Source of the DNA: Streptomyces sp. NBC_00654 | GTDB lineage: Bacteria > Actinomycetota > Actinomycetes > Streptomycetales > Streptomycetaceae | Length of the DNA stretch: 64,000 nt | Direction: 5' to 3' | NCBI RefSeq assembly: GCF_026341775.1 | Contig: NZ_JAPEOB010000002.1 | Location: forward strand, 310,001 to 374,000 | In this document: positions 8,435 through 21,600 of the stretch, one piece after another | Layout: every line of letters begins with the position of its first letter | Numbering within the stretch: the first letter of the stretch is position 1 | Translations under genes and position numbers: made by a program | Notes under the pieces: generated by a model | Seen by the model: only the letters and a program-made list of their open reading frames with translations | What the model was told of the DNA's origin: nothing | The model's database searches: none

Positions 8435-11400
8435 TCACGACCGGCCCAGCCGGTCCAGCACACTCCGCAGACTCTCCGCCAGTGTGGTCAGGTGAGGCTG
8501 CTGCATCATCGTGTGGTGGTCACCCGGGACCGTGTGGAGTTCGAAGCCGCCACGGGCGAGGACGCGCCACGGGCGGGTCTTCGGCCTGCGCGGCTGCTGC
8601 CGCGCCGACAGCAGCACCAGGCGGCCGTCGACCGGGCCGGGACGGTGCCGCAGCAGTGCGCGGGTGTTGGCCTCGAAGACCCGTATCCGGTCCCGCATGT
8701 CGTCACGGATGCCTTCCGGGACGAGGGCCGCGCGTTCCAGGAGGTCCAGCAGCGCCTCCTCCTGACGGTCCGGCGACAGACCCCGCAGTGCGGCCTCGTC
8801 GTACCGGGGCGCCGGCACCCCGGCCAGGCCGGCCAGGTCGTGGACGAACCCGCCGAGGAGCACCGAGCGGTCCGGCAGCTCCCCGTCCAGGTACGGCGGC
8901 ATTCCGGTGTCCAGCATGACGACCAGCGCGACCGGTTCGCCCGCGGCGGTCAGCTGACCGGCCATCTCCGCCGCCACCACGCCGCCCAGGGACCAGCCGC
9001 CGAGATGGTAGGGGCCGTGCGGCTGGACGGCGCGGATCGCGTCGACGTACCGCGCGGCCAGGGCGGTCAGCGAGGTGGTGACCGGACCGCCCTCCAGCCC
9101 TGGATCCTCCAGGCCGTAGAGCGGCTGCTCGGGGTCGATCAGGCGGGCCAGCGGCAGATACGGCACCACGGATCCGCCGACGGCGTGGACCAGGAAGAGC
9201 GGCGGCCGGCTGCCGGTGGGTTTGACCGGCACCAGCGGCGACGGCTGGGGCCGCTGCCGGCGGGACGGATCGAGCAGCCTGGCGGTCATCTCCACGGTCG
9301 GCGCCGAGTACAGGTCGCGCACGCCCAGTTCGACGCCGAACTCCCGGCGGATCTCCGCACGCATCCGGGTCAGGTCGAGTGAGGTGCCGCCCAGGTCGAA
9401 GAAGCTGTCATGGACGCCGATCCGGTCGGTGCCCAGCAGGCCGGACCAGACCCGGGCGACGGCGTGTTCGGTGTCGTCGCGCGGCGCGACGGACTCGCCG
9501 GCGCGGCTCGGCTCCGGCGCGGGCAGCGCGCCCCGGTCCACCTTGCCGTTGCCGGTCAGGGCGATGCTCTCCACGGGTACCAGCGCGGAGGGCACCATGT
9601 AGTCGGGCAGGCGGGCCGCCAGGTGCGCGCGGATCTCGCCGAGGTCTCCGGGACCGCCCGCCGCACCGGCCACCACGTAACCGACGAGGCGGTTGTCACG
9701 GACGGTCACACACGCGCTGTCGACGCGAGGATGCGCGGCGAGTACGGCTTCGATCTCACCGAGCTCGATCCGGAACCCGCGGATCTTGACCTGCTGGTCG
9801 ATGCGGCCCAGGTACTCCAGGCCACCGTCGGCGCGGCGCCGGGCCAGGTCGCCGGAGCGGTAGAGCCGGGCGCCGGGTGTGCCGCCGAACCGGTCGGCGA
9901 CGAATCGCTGTGCGCTCAGGCCGGGCCGGTGCAGGTAGCCCCAGGACAGACCGGCGCCGCCGACGAGGAGTTCGCCCGGCACGCCGATGGGCGCCGGCTG
10001 CCCGGCCCGGTCGACGACCCACAGCGCCAGGTCGGGTATCGGCTCGCCGATGGGGCCGGCGTTGTCGCGCAGGAGCTCCCGGGTCAGCGGGCAGTACGTG
10101 ACATGGACCGTGGTCTCGGTGATGCCGTACATGTTGACCAGCCGCGGGTGGTCCTCGCCGTGCCGGTCGAACCAGCGCCGTACCGATGCGATGTCCAGCG
10201 CGTCACCGCCGAAGATCACGTACCGCAGCGAGAGTGCCTCCGGGCGCTCCTCGTCGACCGCGGCCAGCTGCCGGAACGCGGCCGGGGTCTGGTTGAGCAC
10301 CGTCACCTTCTCCCGGACCAGCAACTGCTGGAAGTCCTCGGGCGAGCGGGTCTGCCAGAACGGCACGACGACCAGCCGACCGCCGTGGACGAGGGCGCCC
10401 CACAGTTCCCAGACGGAGAAATCGAAGGCGAACGAGTGGAACAGCGTCCACACGTCCCGCTCGTCGAACCGGTACCGGTCCTGGGTGGCCCGCATCAGCC
10501 GGACGACCTGCCCGTGCGGGACGGTGACCGCCTTGGGCTCCCCGGTCGAGCCCGACGTGTAGATCAGGTAGGCCAGGTCGGCACCGGTCACGGTCACGTC
10601 CGGCACCGGGAGGTCCCCGTCGGTGTCGGCGTCCAGCAGCAGCGCGGCCGCGGGCACCTCCAGCCCTCGCTGGGTGACCACCACCGACAGGCCCGCGTCG
10701 GCGGCCATGTAGGACAGCCGCTGCGCCGGGTGGTCGGGATCCAGCGGCACATAGGCGGCACCGGCGCGCAGGATGCCCAGGATCCCGACGACCAGGCCGG
10801 TCTCCCGGCGTGCGCACAGGCCGACCAGGCTTCCCCGGGTGACCCCCCGGGCGGCCAGCCGGGCGGCCAGCCGTTCGGCACGCCGGGCCAGTTGCCGATA
10901 GGTCGTGCGCTCCTCGCCGGCGAGGACCGCCACCGCGTCGGGGCGCAGCCGGACCTGTTCGGCGAACAGGTCCCACAGCGAGGCGTCGGCCGGGACCTCG
11001 CGCCGGGCGGCGCTCCACCGGTGCAGCAGCGCGGCCTCGTCCGGTCCGGGCAGGACGAAGTCGTCCACCGGGGCGTCCGGGGTCGTCACCGCACGGGTCA
11101 GGACGCGGCCCAGGTGTTCCAGCAGCCGGGTGATCCGGTCGGTGTCGAACAGGTCGGTGGCGTACTCGGCCTGCAACCGCAGTCCGCCGTCGGCGGTGAC
11201 GGTGGCGTGCGCGGCCAGGTCGAAGCGGGCGACGGAACCGGCCACGGACAGCGGTTCGGCGGTGACCGGGCCGAAGGCCGGCGCGGCTGCGGAGACCTCG
11301 TCGGCGTGCAGGGTGAGGCTGATCTGGAAGAGCGGGTTGCGGCCCGGTTCACGGGCCGGCCGCAACTGTTCGACCAGGGTGCTGAACGGGAGGTCCTGGT

Positions 11401-14400
11401 GTTCGGTGGCTCCCTGCACGGCCAGTTCGCAGCGGCGCACCAGCTCCCGGAAGGCCGGGTTGCCGGCGACATCGGCGCGCAGCACGACGGTGTTGGCGAA
11501 GTAGCCGACCAGCGGTTCGAGTTCGGGGCGGTCGCGGCCGTAGAACACCGAGCCGATGCCGATGTCGTCCTGCCCGGTGTGCCGGGAGAGCACCACCAGG
11601 AATCCGGCCATCAGCACGGACAGCAGCGATCCGCGTTCGGTCTCGGCCAGGCGGCGCAGCGAGGTGCCGAGACCGTCCCGCAGATGGAGCTCCACCGTGG
11701 CTCCGGGGTGCCCTGCGCCGGTGCCGCGCGGCCGGTCGGTCGGGAAGTCCAGCTGCGGCAGCGCGTGGAGCTGTTCGCGCCAGTAGCCGAGCTGTTTGTC
11801 CAGCATGTCGTCGGCGAGCCGGTCGCGCTGCCACACGGCGTGGTCGGCCGGCTGGATGTCCAGTGCCGGAAGGGAGGCGTCCGGATCGGTGTACAGGGTG
11901 GACAGTTCGTCGAGCAGGACGCCCGCCGACCATCCGTCGGCGATGATGTGGTGGGTGCACAGCACCAGCACGTGCTCGACCGGGCCGAGCCGCAGCAGCT
12001 CCGTGCGCAGCAGCTGATCGGCGGACAGGTCGAACGGGCGGTTGGCGGCCTCGGCGAGTGCCTCCGGCACAGCGTCCGGGTGGGTCGGGGTCACCACGAG
12101 CGGCCAGGCCGGCGGGGCGGGATCGGTCACCTGGACCGGAGTGCCGTCCACCGCGGTGAACCGGGTGCGCAGGCTCTCGTGCCGGGCGACCAGCCGGCCC
12201 AGGACGCGGGAGAGCCGGTCCACGTCGAGACGGCCTCGCAGTCGCAGCGCGAGCGGCACGTTGTAGACCGGGGAGGCGGGGTCGAGCTGGTGCAGGAACC
12301 ACAGGCCTTCCTGCTGGTACGACAGTGGCAGCGCGGCCGCCCGGGGAACGGCGGGGATCCGTCGGCCGCCGGCCGGTTCGACGAGATAGGTGGCGAGTTC
12401 GGCGACGGTGGGTGCCTGGAACAGGGCCGCCACACCGAGTTCCGCACCGAACGTGGTACGGATCCGGTTGATCAGCCGGATCGCGAGCAGCGAGTGGCCG
12501 CCGAGCATGAAGAAGCCGTCGTGCACACCGACCCGCGGTACCCGCAGCACCTCGGCGAACAGTGCGCACAGGGCGCGTTCCCGGTCGTCCCGAGGCGCCA
12601 CGTAGTCCGTGCCGGAGGCCGCCTGACCGGGGGCCGGCAGCGACCGCCGGTCGATCTTGCCGTTCGGGGTGAGCGGCAGCTGTTCGAGCAGGACGAGGGC
12701 GGAGGGCACCATGTACGGCGGCAGCACCGAGGCCGCCGCGGCGCGGATCCCGGCGAGGTCCGGCGACGGTACGGCGGGCACCAGGTATCCGACGAGGCGC
12801 TTGTCGCCCGGCCGGTCCTCGCGGGCGTGCACATGGGCCTGCGCCACGTGCGGGTGGCGGACCAGCGCGCTCTCCACTTCGCCGGGTTCCACCCGGAAGC
12901 CGCGGATCTTCACCTGGGTGTCGGCCCGGCCGGCGAACTCCAGGGTCCCGTCGGCGCGCCACCGGGCAAGGTCGCCGGTGCGGTACATCCGGGTACCGGG
13001 CGCGCCGAACGGGTCGGCGAGGAAGCGTTCGGCGCTCAGCCCGGCGCGGCCGGCGTACCCGCGCGCCAGGCCGGCGCCGGCCGCGTAGAGCTCACCGACC
13101 ACACCGACCGGCACCGGTCGCAGCCGGTCGTCGAGCAGGTAGACGGCGGTGTCGTCCATCGGCCGGCCCAGTGGCACGCCGCCGGGCACCGCGTCCGGGT
13201 CGTGCAGTGCCATCTGCACCGAGCACATGGTCAGTTCGGTGGGACCGTACGTGGCGCGGACCCGCAGGCCCGGGTGGCGGCGCAGGACCGCGCGGACCGC
13301 GGCGGGGCTGATCACGTCGCCGCCGGTCATCACCTCGCGCAGTCCGGCGAAGCAGTCCGGGTCCTCCTCGGCGATGACCTGGAAGAGGCCGGAGACCAGC
13401 AGCACGTCGGTGAGGCCGGCGGCCCGCACGACGGCGCCGTCGACCTCACCGGCCGGTGCCACGCGGATCTCTCCGCCGGACAGCAGCGGCACCCAGATCT
13501 CACAGGTCGAGGCGTCGAAGGCGTGCGGTGAGTGCAGCAGCGCGCGGCGGGGCCGTTCGTCCTGCCAGCACCGGTCGCGGGCGAACGCGAGCACTCCGCG
13601 CTGGGTGGTGACGACCCCTTTGGGCGCGCCGGTCGAGCCCGACGTGAACATGATGTACGCGGCCTGCTCGGGGTGCGCGGCACCGGTCGGTACGGCGGCG
13701 TGGTCGGCCGCGGTGGCCAGGAAACCTGTCACCGTCAGGGTCTCCACCCGGCCGCCGGTAGCCACGTCGTGGTCGCGCAGCGCGTCGTCGACCAGCAGCA
13801 GTTCCACGCCGACCCGGTCCAGCATGTCGCGCAGCCGTTCGGCCGGCGCGGTCAGTGGCAGCGGTACGAAGCAGCCGCCGGCCTTGAGCACCGCGAGCAT
13901 CGACACGATCAGGTCGGCGGAGCGCTGCTGAAGGATCGCGACCCGTGTCTCCGCCGCCACGCCCAGCCGGCTCAGCCGGCCGGCCAGCAGGTCGCTCCGG
14001 CGGTCCAGCTCGGCGTAGCTCAGCGAGCCGTCCGCGTCGGACACGGCGGGCGCGGCGGGAGTCCGGGCGGCCTGCTGGGCGAAGGCACTGGCGAGTCCGG
14101 TCGTCGGTGCCGGCCGGGTCGTACCGTTCCACCCGTACAGCACGTTGTCGCGTTCGCGCGGGTCCAGCAGGTCGATGTCGCCCAGGGCCCGGTCCGGGTC
14201 GTCGACCGCCGCTTCGAGCAGCCGCACCAGGCGGTGCGCGAACGCCGTGACCGTGTCCCGGTCGAAGAGTTCGGTGCGGTGGACGAGCTGCACGGACAGT
14301 TCGAGCGGAGTGCCGTCCGCGGCGTACCGGCCGGTGAAGCTGACCGAGAGGTCGAAGTGCGCCGCGATGGTCCGGTTGCGCAGCTCCGTGACGGTCAGGC

Positions 14401-15478
14401 CGTCCAGCGTGTACTGCGCGGCGGCGTTGTTCTGCATCACCAGCGCGACCTGGAAGAGCGGGTGCCGGTTGAGCGCCCGGCTCGGGTTGAGCACCTCGAC
14501 CAGCCGGTCGAACGGCAGCTCGGGGTGCGCGAGGGCGGCGACGTCCGCCTCCCGGGCCCGCGCGAGCAGCTGACGGAACGTCGGATCCCCGCCCGTGTCC
14601 AGCCGCAGCACCAACGTGTTCACGAAGAACCCGATCAGGTCCTCGAGGTCCTGGTCGGCGCGGCCCGCGTCCATCGTGCCGATGGGGATGTCGGTACCGG
14701 CGCCCAGCCTGGTCAGCAGGGCCGCCAGGGCCGCGTGCACGACCATGAACAAAGACGCGTCGGCCTCGCGCGCGAGCCGCAGCAGTCGCGCGTGCAGGGC
14801 CGGCGGCACGTCCAGCCGTACCTCACCGCCGTCGTCACCGGAGACCTCCGGCCGGGGCCGGTCCAGTGGCAGCGGCAGCTCGTCGGGCAGGCCGGATAGC
14901 CGCGCGGTCCAGTGGGCGAGGAGTTCCGCACCTTCCTGGCCGTCGAGGAGTTCCCGCTGCCACAGCGCGTAGTCGGCGTACTGGACGGGCAGTGGTTCCC
15001 AGTCGGGCGCGGCACCGGCCCGGCGGGCCTTGTAGGCGGCGTCCAGGTCGCGGCCGAGCAGCGCCATCGACCAGCCGTCGCCGACGATGTGGTGGAGCAC
15101 CAGGTACAGCGTGTGGCTTCGCGGGCCGGTGCGCAGCAGCCATACCCTCAGCGGCAGGTCCGCCGTCAGGTCGAACGCGTGCCGGGCCAGCCGGTCCAGG
15201 ACCGTGGGCAGTTCGGCCGCCGTGACGTCCAGCTCGGTGACGAACTCGGCGACGTCCACGCTGTCGCGGACCCGCTGCCGCGGCTCGCCGTCGGTCTCGG
15301 GGAAGACGGTGCGCAGGCTCTCGTGCCGGGCCACCAGGTCACCCAGGGCGGAGCGCAGGGCCGCGGTGTCGAGCGCGCCCTCCAGCCGGAGCGCGAGCGG
15401 CAGGTTGTAGGTCCAGGCTCCGGTGTCGAGGCGGTTGAGGAACCACAGGCGTTGCTGCGCGAAAGACAACGGGAACAC
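8435..15478 (-). CDS. Dimodular NRPS, C-A-T-C-A-T-TE, terminal residue Thr
   Basis: A 2347-aa NRPS. Approximate domains: C 1-440, A 443-960, T around S995 (LGGHSL), C 1050-1480, A 1485-1990, T around 2028 (LGGTSL) and thioesterase 2083-2347 with nucleophile motif GWSLGG. By eye the second A domain reads D-F-W-N-I-G-M-V-H-K, the classic threonine code. The first reads D-A-C-L-M-G-T-M-C-K and has the LxSGLF...GGDVIS layout seen in Hpg-type domains, so Hpg or a relative is suggested. The first C begins the protein (HHIVGDG), so it should accept a peptide from the other NRPS; the second C has HHIIADG. The frame is open 64 codons upstream, but GTG at 15478 follows AGGAGG and begins exactly at the C-domain core. 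The TE should hydrolyse or cyclise a pentapeptide ending in Thr. Confidence 0.95.
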   Translation of the reverse strand: MFPLSFAQQRLWFLNRLDTGAWTYNLPLALRLEGALDTAALRSALGDLVARHESLRTVFPETDGEPRQRVRDSVDVAEFVTELDVTAAELPTVLDRLARHAFDLTADLPLRVWLLRTGPRSHTLYLVLHHIVGDGWSMALLGRDLDAAYKARRAGAAPDWEPLPVQYADYALWQRELLDGQEGAELLAHWTARLSGLPDELPLPLDRPRPEVSGDDGGEVRLDVPPALHARLLRLAREADASLFMVVHAALAALLTRLGAGTDIPIGTMDAGRADQDLEDLIGFFVNTLVLRLDTGGDPTFRQLLARAREADVAALAHPELPFDRLVEVLNPSRALNRHPLFQVALVMQNNAAAQYTLDGLTVTELRNRTIAAHFDLSVSFTGRYAADGTPLELSVQLVHRTELFDRDTVTAFAHRLVRLLEAAVDDPDRALGDIDLLDPRERDNVLYGWNGTTRPAPTTGLASAFAQQAARTPAAPAVSDADGSLSYAELDRRSDLLAGRLSRLGVAAETRVAILQQRSADLIVSMLAVLKAGGCFVPLPLTAPAERLRDMLDRVGVELLLVDDALRDHDVATGGRVETLTVTGFLATAADHAAVPTGAAHPEQAAYIMFTSGSTGAPKGVVTTQRGVLAFARDRCWQDERPRRALLHSPHAFDASTCEIWVPLLSGGEIRVAPAGEVDGAVVRAAGLTDVLLVSGLFQVIAEEDPDCFAGLREVMTGGDVISPAAVRAVLRRHPGLRVRATYGPTELTMCSVQMALHDPDAVPGGVPLGRPMDDTAVYLLDDRLRPVPVGVVGELYAAGAGLARGYAGRAGLSAERFLADPFGAPGTRMYRTGDLARWRADGTLEFAGRADTQVKIRGFRVEPGEVESALVRHPHVAQAHVHAREDRPGDKRLVGYLVPAVPSPDLAGIRAAAASVLPPYMVPSALVLLEQLPLTPNGKIDRRSLPAPGQAASGTDYVAPRDDRERALCALFAEVLRVPRVGVHDGFFMLGGHSLLAIRLINRIRTTFGAELGVAALFQAPTVAELATYLVEPAGGRRIPAVPRAAALPLSYQQEGLWFLHQLDPASPVYNVPLALRLRGRLDVDRLSRVLGRLVARHESLRTRFTAVDGTPVQVTDPAPPAWPLVVTPTHPDAVPEALAEAANRPFDLSADQLLRTELLRLGPVEHVLVLCTHHIIADGWSAGVLLDELSTLYTDPDASLPALDIQPADHAVWQRDRLADDMLDKQLGYWREQLHALPQLDFPTDRPRGTGAGHPGATVELHLRDGLGTSLRRLAETERGSLLSVLMAGFLVVLSRHTGQDDIGIGSVFYGRDRPELEPLVGYFANTVVLRADVAGNPAFRELVRRCELAVQGATEHQDLPFSTLVEQLRPAREPGRNPLFQISLTLHADEVSAAAPAFGPVTAEPLSVAGSVARFDLAAHATVTADGGLRLQAEYATDLFDTDRITRLLEHLGRVLTRAVTTPDAPVDDFVLPGPDEAALLHRWSAARREVPADASLWDLFAEQVRLRPDAVAVLAGEERTTYRQLARRAERLAARLAARGVTRGSLVGLCARRETGLVVGILGILRAGAAYVPLDPDHPAQRLSYMAADAGLSVVVTQRGLEVPAAALLLDADTDGDLPVPDVTVTGADLAYLIYTSGSTGEPKAVTVPHGQVVRLMRATQDRYRFDERDVWTLFHSFAFDFSVWELWGALVHGGRLVVVPFWQTRSPEDFQQLLVREKVTVLNQTPAAFRQLAAVDEERPEALSLRYVIFGGDALDIASVRRWFDRHGEDHPRLVNMYGITETTVHVTYCPLTRELLRDNAGPIGEPIPDLALWVVDRAGQPAPIGVPGELLVGGAGLSWGYLHRPGLSAQRFVADRFGGTPGARLYRSGDLARRRADGGLEYLGRIDQQVKIRGFRIELGEIEAVLAAHPRVDSACVTVRDNRLVGYVVAGAAGGPGDLGEIRAHLAARLPDYMVPSALVPVESIALTGNGKVDRGALPAPEPSRAGESVAPRDDTEHAVARVWSGLLGTDRIGVHDSFFDLGGTSLDLTRMRAEIRREFGVELGVRDLYSAPTVEMTARLLDPSRRQRPQPSPLVPVKPTGSRPPLFLVHAVGGSVVPYLPLARLIDPEQPLYGLEDPGLEGGPVTTSLTALAARYVDAIRAVQPHGPYHLGGWSLGGVVAAEMAGQLTAAGEPVALVVMLDTGMPPYLDGELPDRSVLLGGFVHDLAGLAGVPAPRYDEAALRGLSPDRQEEALLDLLERAALVPEGIRDDMRDRIRVFEANTRALLRHRPGPVDGRLVLLSARQQPRRPKTRPWRVLARGGFELHTVPGDHHTMMQQPHLTTLAESLRSVLDRLGRS

Positions 15479-15580
15479 GGATCCTCCTGCGCCTGCGAGG
15501 CATCGACGGTCGTCGGCCGCACACGATAGGACGGTTCCGCGGAGAGCAAGGTCACCGAGTCCGAAAAGGCCGCGTCCCAA

Positions 15581-15608
15581 GGGGTTCCGACGGCACTGTC
15601 TAGGGGTT
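15581..15608. promoter_or_regulatory. GGGGTT direct repeats in the divergent NRPS promoter region
   Basis: The 214-bp region between the divergent NRPS starts contains GGGGTT at 15581-15586 and again at 15603-15608, two helical turns apart. The second copy sits in TAGGGGTTG, the same nonamer found at 4319-4327 in the other divergent promoter of the cluster. This is a candidate operator for a pathway regulator. Which protein binds it is unknown. Confidence 0.35.
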
Positions 15609-15692
15609 GTCGCACAACTTGCCGTCCGCTCATCATGAGCCAGCCCGCATGGGACCACGACCACCGGCACACACCGATCATGGAGAGCCGCG

Positions 15693-18600
15693 ATGCCGTA
15701 TTCGCCGGAGCGCCCGCCGTCAGCCGATACCGACTCGCCCGCGTCCTTGCACGGTCTGGTGGCCCGGCACGCGGCGCTCCGCGGTGACGCACCGGCACTG
15801 CGCTGCGGCCCGGTCGAGTTGCGCTACGCCGAGCTGGACACCCGTGCCAACCAACTGGCCCACGTGCTGCGCGGTCGCGGCGTGGGCGCCGAGGACGTGG
15901 TGGCGCTGGCGCTGCCCCGCTCGGCCGACCTGATCGTCGCCATGCTCGCGGTCGGAAAGGCCGGTGGCGCGTTCCTGCCGGTGGACATCCATCACCCGGC
16001 CGAGCGGATCGCCTTCATGTGCGCCGACAGCGCGCCCCGCGCCCTGCTGACCACCGAGGCGGTGCTGCCCGGACTGCCGGACACCCCGGGCACCGACCAG
16101 TTGTCGCTGCCGGAGCTCCTGGCCGAGGCGGCCACGGCGCCGGTGACCGCCCCGGACCCGGTGGACCATCCGCTGTCACTGGCGTACGTCATCTACACGT
16201 CCGGTTCGACGGGCAGGCCCAAGGGGGCCGCCGTACCGCACCGGGGGGTTGCGCCGTTCGGCGCCGACCTGGTGGACCGGATGGCGGCAGGCCCCGACTG
16301 CGTGGTGTCGCAGCTCGCCTCGCCCAGCTTCGACGCCATGATCATCGAGGTTCTGCTGGCGTTCGTGCCGGGCGGCACCCTGGTCGTCTCGCCCCCGGAC
16401 ACGCTGGTCGGGGAGGATCTGGCCTCGTTCCTCGCGGACCACCGGATCACCCACGCGTTCGTACCGCCGTCGGTGCTGGCGACCGTACCGCGGACCGGTC
16501 TTCCGGCGCTGCGGGCGCTGATGGTGGGTGGTGAGGCGTGCGGCGCGCGGCTGGTGGACATCTGGAGCCGCGGCCGCAGAATGATCAACGGCTACGGCCC
16601 CACCGAGACCACCATGGCGATCACCCTCTCGGCCCCGCTCGTACCCGGGCCGGACGCACCGCCGATCGGCTCCCGGGCCGGTGACAGCCGCTTGTACGTA
16701 CTGGACGACGCACTGCGCCCGACGCCGCCCGGTGAGATCGGCGAGCTGTACAGCGGCGGCGGTGGCGTGACCCGCGGATACGTCGCCCGCGCCGGGCTCA
16801 CCGCGCAGCGCTACGTCGCCGACCCGTTCGGGGCGCCGGGCAGCCGGATGTACCGTACCGGCGACCTGGTGCGGCAGCTTCCGGACGGGCAACTCGCCTA
16901 TTGCGGCCGTGTCGACGACCAGATCAAGATCCGGGGCCTGCGGATCGAACCGGGCGAGATCGAGACGGTCCTCACCGGGCACCCGGCGGTGGAACAGGCC
17001 CGGGTCCTGGTGCACGAGGACCAGCTCGGCGAGAAGCGGCTGGCCGCCTACCTGGTAGCCGCACCGGCACGGGACAACGACGACGGCAACGCCGAGCGGC
17101 ACGTCGACGAGTGGCAGCAGATCTACGACTCGTTCTACGACGGGTCCGACAGCGCGGGTTTCGGGGCCGACTTCTCCGGCTGGAACTCCAGTTACACCGG
17201 TGAGGGTATCCCGGTCGAGCAGATGGCCCGCTGGCGCGAGGCGATCGTCACCCGCGTACGGAACTTCACGCCGCGGCGCGTCCTGGAGGTCGGCGTCGGA
17301 TCCGGCCTGATCCTGACGCCACTGGTCGGCCAGGTGGACGAGTACTGGGGAACCGACTACTCGGCGTCCGCGATCGAGGGGCTGCGCGAGCGGCTCGCCG
17401 GTGAAGCGGGCACCGCCGAGAAGGTCACCCTGCGCGTGCAGGCCGCCGATGTGACCACCGGCCTGCCGCACGGCCACTTCGACACGATCATCATCAACTC
17501 GGTCGTGCAGTACTTCCCCGATGAGCGGTACGTGCGGGACGTTCTGGCCAAGCTGGTGGACCTGCTCGGTCCGGGCGGCCGGCTGTTCGTCGGTGACGTG
17601 CGGTGCCTGCCGCTCGTGGACAGCATGTGGACCGGCGTCCGGCTCGGGCAGCTCGACCACGATCCGGGTCCCGAGGTGCTGCGCCGCGAGATCGAACAGG
17701 CGGTGGCCCTGGAGAAGGAGCTCCTGATCGACCCGGGCTTCTTCGGCACCGTCGGCGCCGGCGCGGTCGATGTGCGGCTGAAGCCGGGCGCCGACCACAA
17801 CGAACTGACCAAACACCGCTACGACGTGGTGCTGCACAAGCACGGCACCGACGCGCAGGACCTGTCGGCGGCCCCGGTGCTGAGCTGGGGGCTCGATGTC
17901 CGGGATCCCCAGGACCTGGCCGCGCGTCTGGCCGACGGCACCGCGCTGCGGCTCACCGGGGTGCGCAACGCCCGGGTCGCCGGTGAGGTCGCCGCCGCAC
18001 GAGCGGTCCGGGCGGGCGCGCCGGTGGAGACCACGCGCGCCGCGCTCGCGGGTCCGGGCGACCGGATCGACCCGGAGTACTGGCACTCTCTGGCCGCGGC
18101 GCACGGGCGCACCGCCGTGGTCACCTGGTCGGCGGACGGCCCGGACCTGCTCGACGTTCTCTTCCCGGCCGCCGACGGCCCACAGGTGCTGGACGGTGTG
18201 TACCTGCACGGCGGCTCCCTCGGTTCCACCGGCTTCACCAACGACCCGATCGCCACCCGGCGTCGCGGGCTGCTCGTCGCGGCTCTGCGCGACTGGGCCA
18301 AGGAGCGCCTCCCGTCCTATCTGGTGCCCTCCGCGTTCATGGTGCTCGACGCGCTGCCCCTGTCGGCGAGCGGCAAGCTGGACCGGCAGGCGCTGCCCGA
18401 GCCCGACTTCCGCGGCGACGGGTCCGGCCGGGCGCCCCGGGACGCGCGGGAGAAGCTGCTCTGCGAACTCGCCGCCGAACTGCTCGACCGGTCCTGGATC
18501 ACCATCGACGACAACTTCTTCGACCTCGGCGGCCACTCGCTCCTCGCCACCCGTCTGCTCAACCGGATCCGGGGCGCCTTCGGCGTCCGGCTCGGGCTCG

Positions 18601-21600
18601 ACGCGCTGTTCGCCACGCCCACCGTCGCGGGTCTCGCGGCCACCCTCGCCGAGACCGCCGGACAGGAGGCGACGGCCCTGGTCGCGGCCCCCCGGCCGGA
18701 ACGCGTCCCGCTGTCCTGGGCGCAGCAGCGCCTGTGGTTCGTCAACCGTATGGATCCGCTCGGCTGGACCTACAACCTCCCCGTGGTCGTGCGCCTGACC
18801 GGTCCGGTGGACCGGGCCGCGCTGTCCGCCGCGGTCGGGGACCTGATGGCGCGGCACGAGTCGCTGCGCACCGTGTTCGACGAGCGGGACGGACAGCCCT
18901 GCCAGCGGATCCTTCCGCCGGCGCCCGCGGGCGATCCGGTCCGTGTGCTGGACGTGGACGAGTCCGACGTGGACGGGGCCGTGCGGACCGCCTGCCGGCA
19001 ACCCTTCGACATCACCGCGGAAGCGCCGGTACGGGTGTGGCTGCTGCGCACCGCGCCGGAGCGGCATGTGCTGGTGCTGGTGCTGCACCACATCGCCGGC
19101 GACGGATGGTCGATGCGGCCGCTGGCACGGGATCTGGCCACCGCGTACGCGGCGCGGGCCGCCGGCACCGCGCCGGTCTGGCAGCAGCCCCTGCCGGTGC
19201 AGTACGCCGACTACGCGCTGTGGCAGCGCGATCTGCTCACCACGGCGTACCAGGAGCAGCTGACCGGGTTCTGGCGCGACTACCTGGCGGAGCTGCCCGA
19301 GGAACTGGCCCTGCCCTACGACCGGCCCCGCCCCAGCGGCGCCGACCACGACGGCGCGCTGCTCCCGTTGCGGATACCCGCGTCGCTCCACGCAGGCCTG
19401 CTGGCCCTGGCGCAGCAGAGCCGGACCACGCTCTTCATGGTGCTGCACGCCGCCCTGGCCGCGCTCTACACCCGGCTCGGCGCGGGCACCGACATCCCCA
19501 TCGGCACCGTGGTCGCCGGGCGCGGCGACGACAAGCTCGACGACCTGATCGGCTTCTTCGTCAACAACCTGGTGCTGCGCACCGACACCGCGGGAGACCC
19601 GACCTTCCGCGAACTCCTGGAACGCACCAGGACCGACGACGTGGCCGCCCTCAGCCAGCAGGACCTGCCCTTCGACCGTCTCGTCGAGGCACTCAACCCG
19701 GCTCGGGCACTCGGCCGCCATCCGCTCTTCCAGACGATGCTGGTCCTGCAGAACAACGCGGACGCCGGTTTCGGCCTGTCCGGCCTGGACGCCGAGGTGG
19801 TCCGGTCGACGCCGTCCGCCGCGCAGCTGGACCTCTTCGTGAACCTCACCGACACCTACCGGCGGGACGGCACCGCCGACGGCATGGCCGGCGAGATCGT
19901 CTACCGCACCGGGCTCTTCGACCCGGACACGGTACGGTCGCTGGCCGACCGGTTCGTCCGCGTCCTCCAGGCCGTCGCCGCCGACCCCGACCAGCGGCTG
20001 GGCCGGCTCGACGTACTCGACAGCGACGAACGCGACACCATCCTCCGGACCTGGAACGACACCGTGCGGCCGCTGCCGGACGCGTCGCTGCCGCGGCTGT
20101 TCGCCGCACGCGCCGCGGCGACCCCCGACACGGTGGCGATCACCGGGCCTCTCACCCTGACCTACGCCGAACTGGACCGGCGTGCCAACCATCTGGCGCA
20201 CCGTCTGGTCGCGGCCGGCGCGTCCCCGGACCGGCCGGTGGCGCTGCTCCAGCGGCGTTCGGCCGACCTCGTCGTGTCCATGCTCGCGGTGCTCAAGGCC
20301 GGCGCCGCTTATCTGCCACTGCCGTCGAACGCTCCCGCGGAACGGCTGCGGCAGATGGCCGGCCAGGTCGGCGCCACCGTGCTCGTCGCCGACCGGCCTC
20401 ACGAGCCGGCGGGCATGACCGTGCTGGCACCCGGGGACGGCGAGTCGTCCGAGCCGCCCCGCCCGGACCCGCACCCGGACCAGGCCGCCTACGTGATGTT
20501 CACCAGCGGCTCGACCGGTGTTCCCAAAGCCGTCGTCCTGACGCACCGGAACACGGCCGGGTTCGTCCGCGACCGGCTCTGGCAGGCCGGCGGCACGGTG
20601 CTGATGCACTCCGCCACCGGATTCGACGCGTCGGTGCACGAGATCTGGACACCGCTGCTGACCGGCGGCACGGTCGTGGTGGCTCCCGAGGAGATCCTCG
20701 ACGACGCCGGCCTGGCCCGCGCGGTGACCGCGTTCGGTGTGGACCGGATCTGGCTCACCTCCGGCCTGTTCGGGGCTCTCGCGGAGAACCCGGACTGTTT
20801 CACGGGCATCCGGGAGGTACTGACCGGCGGCGACGTGGTGCCGCCCGCGGCGGTCGGACGGATTCTGGACCGCCACCCCGGCCTGACGGTCAGGGCCCTG
20901 TACGGTCCGACCGAGACCACCACCTGCTCCTCCCGGTTCTCGATGTCCGGCGCGCAGGCCGTGCCCGGCCGGGTGCCGATCGGCGCTCCGATGGACAACA
21001 CCCGGCTGTATGTGCTCGACGGGCGGCTCCAGCCGGTGCCGGCCGGGGTCCCGGGCGAGCTCTACATCGCCGGCTCCGGGGTGTCGCGGGGGTACGCCGG
21101 ACAGCCCGGCCTGACCGCCGAACGGTTCACCGCCGATCCGTGGGGACCGCCCGGCGGCCGGATGTACCGCACCGGTGACATCACCCGGTGGCGGAGTGAC
21201 GGCACCCTGGACTTCATCGGGCGGGCCGACGCCCAGGTGAAGATCCGCGGCTTCCGGGTCGAACCCGCCGAGGTCGAATGCGCTCTCACCACCCTGCCGG
21301 AGGTCGGCCAGGCGTTCGTCACCGCCCATGAGGACCGGGCCGGCGACCGCAGGCTCGTCGCCTACCTGGTGCCCGAGGGCGCCGGCCCGGATGTCGCCGG
21401 CGTACGGGACCGGATCGCCGCGACGCTGCCCGACTACCTGGTGCCCAGTGCCTTCGTCGTCCTCGACCGGCTGCCGCTCACCGGCAACGGCAAGGTCGAC
21501 CGACGGGCCCTGCCGGAGCCCGAGTTCGAGGCCGGCACCGGATACACGGCGCCGCGCACCGCTGCCGAGGAGATCCTCGTCGAGCTCATGGGCGAGCTGC

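Noticed and set aside
9410..13531. A 1373-codon plus-strand frame opposite the dimodular NRPS
   Set aside because: Same antisense effect; no recognisable motif or start signal.
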